NCBI RefSeq assembly: GCF_036850765.1
Contig: NC_089495.1
Coordinates: forward strand, 200,757,847-200,821,846
DNA from: Saccopteryx bilineata
Taxonomy: Eukaryota; Chordata; Mammalia; Chiroptera; Emballonuridae
Direction of reading: 5' to 3'
Length of the DNA stretch: 64,000 bases
The translations under genes were made by a program, and so were the position numbers. The notes beneath the pieces are model-generated. The model saw only the letters and a program-made list of their open reading frames with translations. It was not told the DNA's origin and searched no databases. Shown one piece after another: positions 33,251-44,399 of the stretch (positions are counted from its first letter, which is position 1; each line of letters begins with the position of its first letter).

Positions 33251-33570
33251 ATCTTAGAGGAGTGATCCCTGCATCCGGCAAGTTTCGAAGGGAGAGGAGG
33301 AAGGATGGACAAGAAAAGAAATGGTCCGGCGAGAGCCAGGCTGTCTGGGAGGGCCCCTTTCAAATGGCTCCTGGGGACGAATGCCCATCATTTGAAATGC
33401 CATGCCTAGAATATGGCAAGTTCCCTCCGGACGTGAACCTGATCCTGAATTCCTCCATTCCATAGGCAGAGTGTCTGTTTCTGACCACACTGTTTATCAC
33501 TGTTGTTTCTCATATGCCACCTCTACTAAGGCCAATCAGTCCCTTTCCTCCAGCTGTGTTCCCACAGCTT
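33251..33570. other. Unclassified, no gene seen
   Basis: 33,360-33,560 contains 'cctggggacgaatgcccatc' and pyrimidine-rich sequence. Nothing was assigned. Confidence 0.35.
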
Positions 33571-33740
33571 GTTTTTCTTTCTCAGAATTATCTCCGGCTG
33601 TCCTCACCCCCATCGCCTCGTCTACCTGACCTTTAGAATCAGCTTATTAAGTTCCATTACAAAACCCCGGTGGGATTTTTGATTAGGAAGGCATTGAATT
33701 TGTACATTAATTTGGAGAGAAATTGACATCTTCCCAAATA
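33570..33740 (-). mobile_element. L1 ORF2 3' fragment, antisense
   Basis: 'aatcagcttattaagttccattac', 'cggtgggatttttgattagg' and 'attgacatcttcccaaatatcgagtcttcc' are a well-known antisense L1 ORF2 series, also seen in units R1-R4. Confidence 0.75.
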
Positions 33741-34210
33741 TCGAGTCTTCCGGACCCTAACATTTCAAGGGTGGTTGAGTCATGAGGCTCTGATTAATGA
33801 GACCCGGGGAAGGAAAAGTCGTCATAGAGAGATGGGTTAAAATCAAGGAGAGGGTGTTGTCATGGAAACCAAGAGAGCCGAGCAGCTTCAAGACGGTGCG
33901 AGTAATCAACAATATCAGACCCCGCAGAGAATTCCAATAAGACAGGGATGGAAAAACACCCACTGAAGTTGGTAATTAGGAGGTTATCAGAGCCCTCAGC
34001 GAGAGCCGTTTCAGGGGCGAGCTGGAGCAGAACCCCGACCGCAGCACCTGGGGATGACAGATAGTCCGCGAAGACGCCCCCTTCTATGGAAGTTTAGATA
34101 ATTAAGTTTAGATCATTAGAAAAGTTTTGAGAGGGATTGTCAGGAAAGCGAGAGTGAAATATGGAGTCAAGAGAAAATGTTCAACTCAGTGCAAGAAATT
34201 TTTTTTTTTT
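33741..34210 (-). mobile_element. L2-like LINE unit 7, antisense (partial)
   Basis: 'gttgtcatggaaaccaagag', 'cagcttcaagacggtgcgagtaatcaac', 'gagaattccaataagacaggg', 'ggtaattaggaggttatcagagccc' and 'gagccgtttcaggggcg' are colinear with units 2 and 5. The X-box position reads GTTGTCATGGAAAC (33,856-33,869), two mismatches from consensus. Confidence 0.6.
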
Positions 34211-35695
34211 TAGCACCACCAGTGGGCCGGCTATTAGGGAGATGGTGTGAACGAGACAGACTGAACCCGTGCCCACACACCGAGCTAACAGTCCCGGGGG
34301 GGGGGGGAACAGACACGCCTCAAGCACCCCCATGAGCAAATAGATCATTACAAACAACGGTCATCACGAAGGAGAGGTATAGGGTGCTGGGAGCAACGGG
34401 GTTCCTGAGTCAGGGATGAGAGCCTCTGCTAATGTTTCCCCAGACAAGACCTTAAAGAAAGGGGAGTGGGTGCCAACCTGGCCGAGGGGAGTCAGGAAGA
34501 GCGTCCCAGGCAGAAGGAACAGCACGGCAAAGGCCCTGCAGCAGGCGGGGCAGGGCATGACCCAGGAAGAAGGCTAGTGGGGAAGCAGGGTGAGAAACAG
34601 CTGGAGGGTTTGGTAGCTGGGAAGTTTGGGCTTTTCTCCTGAGAATGAAGGGGGAAGCAGGCAGCGGGTCTTTGGAGGGGTTAAAAAATGACAATGACCC
34701 ATTCCTGTTTGCCTGTTGAAAGTATCGCCCCTGCTTCTAGAGAGAAAAGGATTGCAGGGATGGAGAAGGCACGCCCAGCTGTTGTCCAGACAGGGCTGGT
34801 AGTGACCTGGTCTCGCACATCATGGGCAATGGATTTGAAGGGAGCTGAAAGGATCCAGGAGCCACTTCGGGGTCGGGTCCCCAAGGCCTGGGCTCGGACT
34901 GTGGGGGGCGTGAGTGGGCGCTAGTGAGCAGTGGAGGAGAACCTCAGGCATCTTGCTGGCTGGTGGCGTCTTTCTGTGACACACAGGACTCTGGTGAAGG
35001 AGCAGATTTGGGCAAGAAGAGTAGTCTGTTGGGTGTGGGGGGAAGAAGAGGCCCTGCACTTCTGGTTCCGGAGCCTGTGGGAAAGCTCGGGCTGGAAATG
35101 GGGCCCGGGGAGGCTTCAGGCACCTGCGGGCACAGGGCTTTGGAAGCAGCTCAGGGGGTGGTGACATTAAGGGATAGAACATGGAGGCCATGCTCAGGGG
35201 GACAGTGGCTATGTTTGGGAATGCACCATCATTTAATGGACGGGATGTGGGAAACAGCCTGAGAAGAAGGAACGGGATGGGAAGAGCAGGAATAGGGGCG
35301 CCCAGGAGCCCAGGGAGGAGGGTTTCCAAAAGTCAGAGTGGCCGCCGGTGGGCCACCGGCAGGGGGCAGGGGCAGGGGTGAGGGCTCGTTAGAGAGATAC
35401 TGTGAAGTTAGCTTCTGGGGGCTTTTGCAAGGTTTTTGCAGGGAGGAAGCACAGGTCCTGAGTGAGCAGGAAAGGAAGAAGGCTGATAAAGGGTGTGGAA
35501 TTTTTCATTTGGTTTTGACTTTAATAAAAGAGCAATATTAGCATATTAATTTTCCCTGGAGGAAGGCACCTGTGGGATGCAAGCGATGGCGGAACCGAGG
35601 CAATTAGCTAAATGAGGCCTCGGAGGAGAGGAGGCCACGTGGTGAGAGGACACCGTCCCGGGCAAGAACGCGCATCCAGCTCCCAGGAGAGAATC
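34211..35695 (-). mobile_element. L2-like LINE unit 8, antisense
   Basis: This gives the clearest L2 protein relic: the minus-strand frame at 34,452-34,694 contains RAVPSAWDALPDS, the C-terminal L2 ORF2 hallmark (AVPSAWNALP). On the plus strand the order is 'ggaagagcgtcccaggcagaaggaacag', 'aggccctgcagcaggcgggg', then 'ggatttgaagggagctgaaag' and 'tttccaaaagtcagagtgg'. In full-length L2 this ORF encodes endonuclease plus reverse transcriptase. This copy has many stops. Confidence 0.7.
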
Positions 35696-35699
35696 CAGC

Positions 35700-35940
35700 A
35701 CTTGACCTTTTACACCGAGTGACTTTCTTTCGGGAATTTGTGTGTGACCTTTGTGACTTCATCACGTCTCACTGTAGCAGGACTCTCACCCTGCCCGTGG
35801 CTGGAACTCTCTCATTCATTCATTTTGGAATCATCCTTAGCCCGGGGCAGCCAACCAGGGATTGATTGCTGAATAAAACATTTTCTGACTTGAAATGAAA
35901 TGTCTGAAATGGAAGGTCAAAACTTTTTTAGCCAAAAAGA
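35700..35940 (+). repeat. Cap module 4
   Basis: 'gtgacttcatcacgtctcactgtagcagg', 'caaccagggattgattgctgaataaaac', then ATGTCTGAAATG (35,900-35,911) and CAAAACTTTTTTAGCCAAAA parallel cap modules 2 and 3. It follows L2-like unit 8. Confidence 0.5.
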
Positions 35941-35969
35941 GTTGATGATCAATAGAACAACCAGACAAA

Positions 35970-35970
<1 letters not shown>

Positions 35971-36003
<33 letters not shown>
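35971..36003 (+). repeat. (CT)n microsatellite
   Basis: TCTTTCTC followed by an uninterrupted CT run, just after cap module 4. Confidence 0.95.
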
Positions 36004-36006
<3 letters not shown>

Positions 36007-36408
36007 GCTAATTTCTGCATGAGATGTGAATGGGGAGTCAGGAGAGTTTGGGGTTGGGCAGTGGATTGGACAGTTGGCACCTTTGCCATGCGAGACTGAT
36101 GGGACATGAGGAAAGGAGACAGAACCAGGACAACCAACCCTAGTGGGGGCAAAGGTCTTTGTATGGTATAGCCATTGTCTCATGTGGTCATTATAAAACC
36201 CATGGGGCAGATGGAGATGGGAAGCCCGTTTTTCAGACAAGTGAAGGAAGGAAGCTGGGACCAGCCTGGGGCATTGACTCTGGAGGATCTGAGTTTGCTC
36301 ACTGCCTCTGACTCCAGCATCCCGGCCCCTCCACAGCCCAGGACGAGCGCCAACAGGAGCCTCCTGTTGACTGCTGAGAAAGATCAAGTCCAGAGTCAGA
36401 AGAAAGTT
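36004..36408. other. Unclassified, no gene seen
   Basis: 36,175-36,290 ('aaacccatggggcagatggagatgggaagcc') looks like a worn minus-strand MIR, but support is weak. Confidence 0.35.
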
Positions 36409-36800
36409 CTGTTGCCCTGGCCGGTTGGCTCAGTGGTAGAGCGTCGGCCTGGTGTGCGGGAGTCCTGGGTTCAATTCCCGGCCAGGGCACATAGGAGAAG
36501 CGCCTATCTGCTTCTCCACCCCTCCCCCTCTCCTTCCTCTCTGTCTCTCTCTTCCCCTCCTGCAGCTGAGGCTCCATTGGAGCAAAAGATGGCCCGGGCG
36601 ATGGGGATGGCTCCTTGGCCTCTGCCCCAGGCGCTAGAGTGGCTCTGGTTGCAACAGAGCGACGCCCCAGATGGGCAGAGCATCGCCCCCCCCCCCCCCC
36701 CCCGTGGGTGTGCCGGGTGGATCCCGGTCGGGCACATGCGGGAGTCTGTCTGACTGCCTCCCTGTTTCCAGCTTTGGAAAAATACAAAAAAAAAAAAAAA
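36409..36800 (+). mobile_element. Bat SINE with tRNA head and long body
   Basis: Colinear with the SINE at 29,892: GCCCTGGCCGGTTGGCTCAG head, 'gctccattggagcaaaagatggcc' body, 'ggtggatcccggtcgggcac' end and A18-like tail. It carries an 18-C run (36,686-36,703) where other copies read CCCCCTGGTGGGC. AGAAGAAAGTT flanks both sides. Open frames up to 210 codons pass through it and are artefacts. Confidence 0.92.
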
Positions 36801-37854
36801 AAGAAGAAGAAAGTTATGCAAGATGAGAGTAGAGTGTCTGGGTTTTTCAAGAGAAGACATTCACCAGAGGGCTTCCTGGAATTCAAGGTTTGACCAGCCA
36901 TCCTGAACATCATAATATAGCTCAAAACCACATCAATGAGGCCACAGCAGCTGGGTGTAAGTTCAGGCTCCAGGACCTAGGGGCTGTCACATGGTCATAG
37001 GCAGGCTCGTTCTGCTGCTCAGCTATCCCAGGCTGGACCTCCAGTGCTGGCAGCCACAGACACTGTCTCCACGCGTCCTGTGTCCTCTTAGGTTTCCCCA
37101 GCTTCGCAGGGCCTGCCAGCTCACTCAGCACCCAGTCCCCTTGTGGGTGTCCCCAACCCTCTCAGATGCTCCGTAGCCCCCACAGGCTTGCTCCGGACAC
37201 TCTGCCTGTGCTGCCTTTGATGTCCCAAGTTGGACTTCAGACTTCTGCTCTGGAGTCCCCAAACTTGTCTGGAACCCCATGCTATTCCTCCTTGGGATTC
37301 AGCTTGGGGACTGGGACCTGAGCCTCTTCCGGGGACCCAGGCAATGCCAGGCGTCTGGTCAGCTTGGATTTCTTGCCTTCTGCCTACAGGTTGAACTCAT
37401 GGTCCCTCCATGGCGCCCAAGCTCTGACATCGTGAATCGTTGTTTCAATCTATTGTCTGTGCATAAACGCTTTGCCTCTTCCATTCCCTCTGACGTCAAC
37501 TCCTCCAAGCTTTGTGGAATCCAGGATCTTTTCTTTCTCCAGCCCCAGGAGCTTTAATTCCCGTTCTCTAGTCTCTCCCGTAGACAAAAGTCTCACAATT
37601 TTTGTCTGTGATATGGACTTACCAAAGCCCACCCAAGATCTCAAAGCCAAGCCAGGGACTCTCTCCACAAGGTCAGCACCCCGAGGACCCTGCACCCAGG
37701 AAGCTCGGGGAGTGAGCCGGTGGGGAGCGTGTTATGCACACGCAATGTAAGAGAAAAATATTAGCGTACCCTGTGCTGTTACAAAGGGGCGCCCAGACAG
37801 CAGTGAGCAAAGAAGGGATTAGTCAATTAAAGGCGCTAGAATGATGGCTAAGCG
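36801..37854. other. About 1 kb without recognised features
   Basis: Pyrimidine-rich, moderately GC-rich sequence. Plus and minus frames of up to 92 codons show no domain. It is one of the few stretches here that looks neither L1- nor L2-derived. Confidence 0.4.
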
Positions 37855-38820
37855 GTTTGGAAAAGCAAATACCCCTTCATTCTTCACTTCATGTCATACA
37901 TCAGCCTTACATTCAGCTAGATTAAAGATTTATATTAAAAAAGAAATCACACTCCAATAAAATAGAAGTGAATATTCATCCAAAACTCGGCATGAGTGTG
38001 ACCATCCAAGCTGAAAAGCCGAGGAAGCATTCATTCATTCGCCAAGAGAAGAAAAAGGGAAATAGCTTTTTTTACATTTCAGACGTAATTATAGGAAAAT
38101 TGAAATCAACTCGGAGGGTGTCACCTAGAGGGTTAACCTCCTTGGTGTTTAAGAATCCATACAAATTGAGTCTTAAAAATTCAAATCACTGCTGGGTAAG
38201 TGCGAAGGGATAGGAACACTCAATTAACAGAAGATTAATTTTTTATGGCTCATAGGTTGAACCTATTTTCCAGTATCTAATTATTTTTTTTAAAAGTAAA
38301 TTAAAACAACAGGGAGATAACACTTTTTGCCCATCACAGGAGCGCAGGAAAAATTTTTAATGAGAATACCCCATGCTGGCTAGGGTGTGAAGAAGCAAGC
38401 AGGCAATGCTGTTGATGGGAATGGAAATGACTCCAGCCTTTGACCCAGTAATTACACTTACGGGGCTCGCCGTCAAGAGGAAATAATCTCAAATTGACAA
38501 AGATTTATGTACAAAGAGATGCGGTATGGCCTCGTTTACAACAACAACAATAAAAATAAGCAACTATTGAGAAAACGTTAAGCAAATTATTTTATACCCA
38601 TTTAAATGGACTATTACTCATTAGTTAATTGTGATACACACGCACACATACACACATACACACACACACAAGTTCTGCAACACTCTTAGGCTATAGAAAT
38701 GGAACAGCAAGTGAGAAGCCAGGACATAAATAGTGTGCTCGATACTATCTCAGCTATGGAAACAAACAACCAAAAAAAGACATTTAATAAAAAAGCCTGG
38801 AAGGAAATGTAGCGGGACCC
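37855..38820 (+). mobile_element. Old L1 3' end, sense
   Basis: 'gattaaagatttatattaaaaaag', 'gctgttgatgggaatggaaatgactcc', 'tttgacccagtaattacac', 'gatttatgtacaaagagatgc' and 'ggactattactcattag' are the usual L1M 3' series. A CA-rich run lies at 38,634-38,671. Confidence 0.65.
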
Positions 38821-38859
38821 TGAACCGAAGGGCACGGGACTCGGGATGGGTCAGCCGTG

Positions 38860-39195
38860 AAGGAGAACAGGAAGAATAAATGGGCCAGCCCCAGAAGATG
38901 CAGGTGAGGTCACATCACATTCAAAGAAGCGTTTCTGGAAGAGAGGGGAGTAGAGTCTCGCTTCAGCCGCATTATCTGGTTCATCCGACCCTTGACACTC
39001 AACAGCTTGCCTTGGAGCGGCGAGTTCAAGAACAGCCAGAGCAAAGAGCAGGGGAGGGCGGTGGGGAGTCGGGCCTGACGGTCTAGGAAGGCCCTTTGAG
39101 ACACGCTAGGGAGTTTAGGGTTTTCTCTCCAGGGCAATGAGGAGCCATGGAAGGTTTTTAAGGATTTTCCTTCCAGAGAGATTGCAATATTAACA
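38860..39195 (-). mobile_element. L2-like LINE fragment, antisense
   Basis: 'caagaacagccagagcaaag', 'gtctaggaaggccctttgag', 'gtttagggttttctctccagggcaatgaggagccatggaagg' matches reverse-complement L2 ('ggattttattctgagtgtgatgggaagccattggagg'). Confidence 0.6.
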
Positions 39196-39224
39196 GTGAC
39201 TCTCTTCTTTGCCGGATCAGGACC

Positions 39225-40710
39225 TAGCTTAAACGAGCTCAGGCTCGCTGATAGATAAAAGTAAAAAATAAGGGTAAAAAAAAAAAAAATCTAAAACGAT
39301 AAAACTTCTCGAAGAGAATATGTGAGGAAAGCTTGGGTTGTTAGGCAAAGATTTCTGAGACACGACACGGAAGCGTGAGCCATAAAAGAATAAATTGATC
39401 GATTGGACTCCCTCCGACTTGAAAACCCACCTCCTTTGAAGGACACGGAGGCGAGAAGGAAAAGAAGAACCACAGACCGGGAGAAAATATTTGCAAGTCA
39501 CACATCTGACAAAGGACTTGCGTCTAGATCAGACACGGTCGGGCAAAAGCAGGTTTACAGTTGTTGGTACGGCTCAACACGACCATAATTACTAAATAAT
39601 AACACAAGAATAAACTCTGTGTTTTGTGGGCTCGCAACTGTGAGCCTACTTTGGCCCCCGCCCTCTATAAAGAAGTTTCTAGACGCAATAATAAAACAAC
39701 AGACAACCCAATAAAAATGACTTGCACAGACGTTGCACCGAAGAAGATGGGCAGGATGGCAAAAATAAACACATGAAAAGCTGCTTACCATCATTAGCCA
39801 GCAGGGAAACGCAAAGTGCCACCATGATGGCGTACCGCCACGAACCTTTTAGAATGTCTCAAGTTAAAGACTGACCGTACCACGTGCTGGTGAGGACGTA
39901 GAGCAGCTGGAACTCTCATACATGATGGGTGAGACTGCAAAATGGCACAAACACTTTGGAAAGGACTTTGGCAGTTTCTTAAAAAGTCAAACAGTGCCCA
40001 GGCTGGGTAGCTCAGTTGGTTAGAGCATCGTCCCCACACGCCAAGTTGGTGGGTTAGATCTTCAGTCAGGGCACATATAAAAACCAACCAATGAATGCAT
40101 AAATAAGTAGGGTAACAAATTGATATTTCTCTCTCCCTTTCTCTCTCTCTCTCAAATCAATTTTTAAATTTTTTTGAAAAAGTTAAACATATAATTATTA
40201 CAGGTTCCAGTCCATTTTTCTCCTAGCTATTTACCCAAGAGAAATGAAAGCATGTGTCCTCACAAAGACTAGTATATGAATGTTCATAAGCAGTTTTACT
40301 TGTAATAGCCAAAAACTTGGGGGGAAAAACACCAAAATACCCACCAGTGGGTGAACAGATATCTTAAATTAACTATGCTGAGGGAAACGAGCCAGACAAA
40401 AACGGGCGAATATACTGCATGGCTTCGTTTGTCTAAAATTCTAGGAATTGCAAATTAATGTATAGTGACAGAAAGCAGATCAGTGGTGGTTTGGGGAATG
40501 CAGGGAGAGGCACAGGTGGGAAGGGAGGAAAAGAGGGGATCACAAAAGGACACAAGAAGTCTTCTGGGTAATGGCGATGTACATTATCTTGACAGGTGAT
40601 GGTTTCACAGGTGGATGCCTGTGTTAGAACTTACCAAACTGTATACTTTAAATATGTGGAGGAGTATATCCCTATGTCAACTGTACATCAATAAAGCTGT
40701 TAGATAAATA
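39225..40710 (+). mobile_element. Old L1 3' end, sense
   Basis: A long ordered series: 'aaaacttctcgaagagaatatg', 'gagaaaatatttgcaagtcac', 'catcattagccagcagggaaacgcaaag', 'ctggtgaggacgtagagcagctggaactctc', 'ctatttacccaagagaaatgaaagc', 'acttgtaatagccaaaaacttgg', 'ggcttcgtttgtctaaaattctagg' and 'tgtacatcaataaagctg'. These encode the decayed ORF2 C-terminus and 3' UTR. A SINE at 39,994-40,176 is inserted. Confidence 0.8.
39994..40176 (+). mobile_element. Bat tRNA-derived SINE
   Basis: Head 'gcccaggctgggtagctcagttggttagagcatcg', CT-rich part and AT-rich tail. Target duplication AAAAAGTCAAACA (39,981-39,993) against AAAAAGTTAAACA (40,177-40,189). Confidence 0.9.
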
Positions 40711-41916
40711 CAGAAATAAATAGATCGCAATGAAATATGCATCGTATTGGTGCAAATTGGGGTGTCAGGGACTCTCTCCCATCTCTCTCATGTCTACGTT
40801 CAGTTTCCCTGGAAACCGGATGAACCCCTGCCCTTCCTGAGCCAATATAGTCCCCATTTGCCTAAGACGTTTTTGAACTTGGTTTCGGTTGCTTGCCACC
40901 AAAAGTGCCCTGGCTGGCATGGAGACAACGCCCAGAGTGCTGTGAGGATGCAGGAAGAGGACTGTAACCTCATCTTGGGGACCCAGAATGAGGGGGGAGG
41001 GGCGTGTCAGGAAAAAGATGCCCCAAGAAGGTTGACACCTCAATGGATTTCTCAAGAAGTCAGGACCAAGGTAGAAGAGATTGCAAAGGTTCCCTGGCAG
41101 GGGGCGCGGCGTGAACAAAGCCATGGAGGACAGGAACCGTGTGGTGTGTGCTCGGGGGCAGCTGGGGCTGTTCCTGCAGTTAGAATGAGATAGGGACACG
41201 TGGGAGACGGGACTGGAGAAGTCAGATGGGAGCAGCTCACACCCTGTTAAGAAGCTCGAATTTCATCTTGTGGGCAGTGGGGAGCCATGGAAGCATTTGG
41301 AGCAGGCATGTGCCATGGACATGTTTTTATTTTGTAGCAATCTCACTAGGACTTGAAGAGGAAGGTGGACCAGGGTGGGGTCTTTGTCACAGTCCAGGGT
41401 TGACTGTGAGGGCCAGAAAACCCCTGGGGGAGATAACCAGCAGGGAGTCCAGGCTAGGAGTCTGACTGATCCTTGGGACGACCTGGAGGCACAGAACCTG
41501 GGAGATCACCGTGTCAATGGCCGCAGCTCGGGAAGATTGAGCAGCACAGAGACTCCTCCCAGAGTCAAGGGACCTCCACCCACCATTTCAGGGACTGGCA
41601 GATCTGGGGGTGCCCACAAGAGCAGCAGAGGGGAGGAAATGTCAGTGCCACATGGCCACGTGAGCAGAGCCGGGAGCACGTTGTCATGGAAACTGAGCTG
41701 GTGAAGCATTTCGAGGAGAGAGGGATCAGCAGGACCAAATGTAGCAGAAAATTCCAAACTCATGAGGGCTAAAATTTTTCTTTTGATTTAGCAATTAGTA
41801 GAACATTGATGAGCTTAAGAAGAACAATTTCAGGGGATCATGGGCCAGAGAAGGGGTGGAGACAGGGAGAAATTTAGGAGGTGAAATGGACCTGAGTTGG
41901 GGAGGAGCTGGGGAGG

Positions 41917-42045
41917 GGAAGGAGGAAGAGGAGGAGGAGGAGGAGGAGGAGGAGGAAGAGGAGGAGGAGGAGGAGGAGGAGGAGGAGGAGGAGGAGGAGG
42001 AGGAGGAGGAAGGGAGGGGGAGGAGGAGGAGGAGGAGGAGGAGGA
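41917..42045 (+). repeat. (GGA)n purine tract
   Basis: About 129 bp of GGA repeats with a few AGA and GGG interruptions. It gives poly-Glu or poly-Ser frames on the two strands, which are not genes. Confidence 0.95.
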
Positions 42046-42199
42046 CTGCGTCAAGCAAGACCCCTGGGTTCCTGGCCTTCAGAAGGGATGGGATGGCAGC
42101 AAGAAACATGGCAGGAGATTTGGTTTTCTAAGAGGACGTTCAGTTCATTTGGGACATTTTAATCTAACGAATATATGATGGCCTTGACAATGTCCCCAA

Positions 42200-42330
42200 C
42201 ACTGTTCTAAGAGCTTTATATTAATTTTTTTTTTTTACTTAACACCTATTCTTAAGGTGGCTACCACCTGATTTACAGCCATTCACACATGAAGAAACAG
42301 ACTCAAAGAGGTTGAGAAACTTGCCCAGAG
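42200..42330 (-). mobile_element. MIR SINE fragment, antisense
   Basis: 'acactgttctaagagctttatattaatt', 'cacatgaagaaacagactcaaagaggttgagaaacttgccc' is a clear reverse-complement MIR. Confidence 0.7.
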
Positions 42331-42486
42331 CAAGGAAAGGGCAGCGTTGGACATGTTGGTGTGGGGTTCCCAAGATAAAACAAATGGGGTGACCAAGGAG
42401 ACAGACGGGCCTAGGCCCCAGGCTGGAGGTATAAGGGCGGTCACTGCCCAGGGAAGGGCCCAGACTTGTCTCAAGCCCCTGCTGGC

Positions 42487-42509
42487 GGGGGGGGGGGGGG
42501 GGGGGGGGG
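42487..42509 (+). repeat. 23-base G run
   Basis: Uninterrupted G, flanked by GCTGGC and TGTCTAC. Its true length is uncertain because sequencing reads G runs poorly. Confidence 0.8.
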
Positions 42510-43217
42510 TGTCTACACTGGGGTCGCTGCCGTCCAGGAGGGGAGTCAGAGCTTTAGGGGTGTGTGACACTGTGGGAGAGGGTCCAGGTGGGGGCCCAGA
42601 TTACACCAGCATTTAGAGGGGCCCACCAGGAAGATGGAAAAGGCAGGCAGGGCCAGAGGGCAGGTTCTGGAAAGAGGTCACTCCAGAAGGTGGAGTAGCC
42701 AATGGTGGGCAGTGTCCAAAGAGCTCAGGGGAGGTGACCTGGCCTCAGACAGGCCTTCGGGGACCTTTACCAGAGCCGCCCCAAGGGGAAGGCGTAGGGA
42801 CCCCGAAAAGGGAGGCAGCAAGAACCCGTCGATTAGAGAAGACAGGATGGGGTGTGCTAGATTCTTTTTTTAATGGAAATTATTTTTTTAATTAAAAAGT
42901 GTTTAATTAGAAAACACATTCACACAGTTCAAAGTTCAAAACCCACAGAAGAGTGTCCAGTGAAAAGTCTGCCTCTCGCCCTGCTCCGCCGACCCCCGGG
43001 GCCCCTTCCTAAAGCAACCCGTGTGTTCTTCTGAAGACAGGAAACAGAGCCTCACAGTGTGGAATTCTGGAATTCTGTAAAAACACATTTCAGGATTTTG
43101 AAGCTCTAGGGAAGGACGCCTTGCAGAATGAGTGATGGGACAGAGGGACATGTGCTGGGGACGCAGGGGTCCCGGGTGGCGATGGGAAATGAGTTTTGGA
43201 CAAGAACACGTGTTTCG

Positions 43218-43450
43218 CTGAATGGAACAAAATTAAATTGTCCTTCTGCTGCCAAACCCCTTGCGGCCCGGCCCTGGCAACAGCCCGAGTTGTAGGGATT
43301 TGGTCCGGCCCCGCAGCTGGAAGGCGGACCTTGGCCTTTGAATCACAACCCTCCCACCCCCACCTGGCGACTGCCTTAACCCCAGGGGCCTGCTGAAGGA
43401 ATGTTTGCTGACATAAAAAATGCAATGTCTGAAATGCAGCACAATCTGGT
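43218..43450 (+). repeat. Cap module 5
   Basis: GGAACAAAATTAAATTGTCC opens it, and ATGTCTGAAATG (43,425-43,436) lies near its end, as in modules 3 and 4. Confidence 0.45.
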
Positions 43451-43539
43451 TGTTGTTGTTTTTTTAATTATTGAAACCAACTGCAGTGTCAAAGGGACAT
43501 GAATGGAACCCCTAGGGTGAGGGGAAGGGTGGCAGAGGC

Positions 43540-44090
43540 TTGGGGGGCAGGGGGTGGAAACAGGGCAGAGAGGAGGCTGCTAGTCTCCCTCTGCCCATGA
43601 CTGTGATAACCTCTGACCTCTTCTGCCCAGGTCCTCTTGCTTAAAACAATCCTCACTGCTTAGAACAGTTAGTGGCTCCCCACTGCCTTTAGAAGACTGC
43701 ATAATTCTGACCTCTGTCCCCTTTCCAACCTCATTGCCCACTACTGCCCTCCATGTACCACCTCTTCTTCCAGCCACAGGGCCTTTGCACATGGCTATTT
43801 CTGTTCTTTGAACCTACTTCTCCTTTGCACGTACCTCCCTCTGCTTCAGCTGGCTAATCCTGCTATGGTTCTCTTAGCCCAAACTTTGTTCCTCCGGGCA
43901 GTCTTCCTTGATTACACTCTCATAGCAAGCACCTGGTCTTCTCCCTCACAGTTAACTTTTTTTGTGTGTGTGTGAGTGGCTTGTTTATTATGAGGACAGG
44001 GACTTGGGCTATCCTGTTCTGCAGCATAAATTCTAAGTATTTGCTGATTGGCTAAGTGTATGCAAGTGGAGATAGTGACTGAAAACCCCC
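43540..44090 (+). mobile_element. L2 3' region, sense orientation
   Basis: 'gttagtggctccccactgcc', 'ccctccatgtaccacctcttcttccagccacagggcctttgcacatggctatttctg' and 'ctccgggcagtcttccttg' match the sense L2 ORF2 C-terminal coding and 3' region. This is opposite in orientation to the other large L2-like blocks. 43,990-44,060 may be its 3' tail. Confidence 0.65.
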
Positions 44091-44399
44091 ACACCCTGGC
44101 ACAGAGGTGAGGGAGAAGCTGCCGAAAGCCCCCAACTACACAGAGCTCGAAGAGACAGACACATGGCACCACCCCGATCTCCGTGTTTGTCTTCACCTTG
44201 TTCTTCCTGTGTGCAAATCTGTGTGTAAAAGTCTCCTGCTTAGAAGGACGCCAGTTATGTTGAATTAGAGGCCCACCCAACCCAGGATGACCTCATCTTA
44301 ACTCATCACAACTGCAGTGACCTTATTCTTAAACAAGGCCGCATTAGGAGGTCCTGAGGGTTAGGGCGTCAACATTTACATATCTAGGGGACACAATTC
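44091..44399. mobile_element. Old interspersed repeat, family not named
   Basis: 'cttaaacaaggccgcattaggaggtcctgagggttagggcgtc' and 'ggacacaattcaacccataacaa' are familiar from a common mammalian interspersed repeat. I cannot recall its name with confidence. Confidence 0.4.

Larger units (their letters stand above)
40750..43217 (-). mobile_element. L2-like LINE unit 9, antisense, interrupted
   Basis: From about 41,090 'gggcgcggcgtgaacaaagccatgg', 'gaatttcatcttgtgggcagtggggagccatggaagc', 'ggaggaaatgtcagtgccac' and 'agcaattagtagaacattgatgagc' follow L2 order. The X-box position reads GTTGTCATGGAAAC (41,680-41,693), the same as in unit 7. A GGA tract (41,917-42,045), a MIR-like piece (42,200-42,330) and a 23-G run precede 'ttctggaaagaggtcactccagaagg' and 'cggggacctttaccagagcc' (42,620-42,790). 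Confidence 0.5.

Noticed and set aside
41795..42131. Poly-Ser, poly-Glu and poly-Pro frames
   Set aside because: They are the reading frames of the GGA microsatellite.
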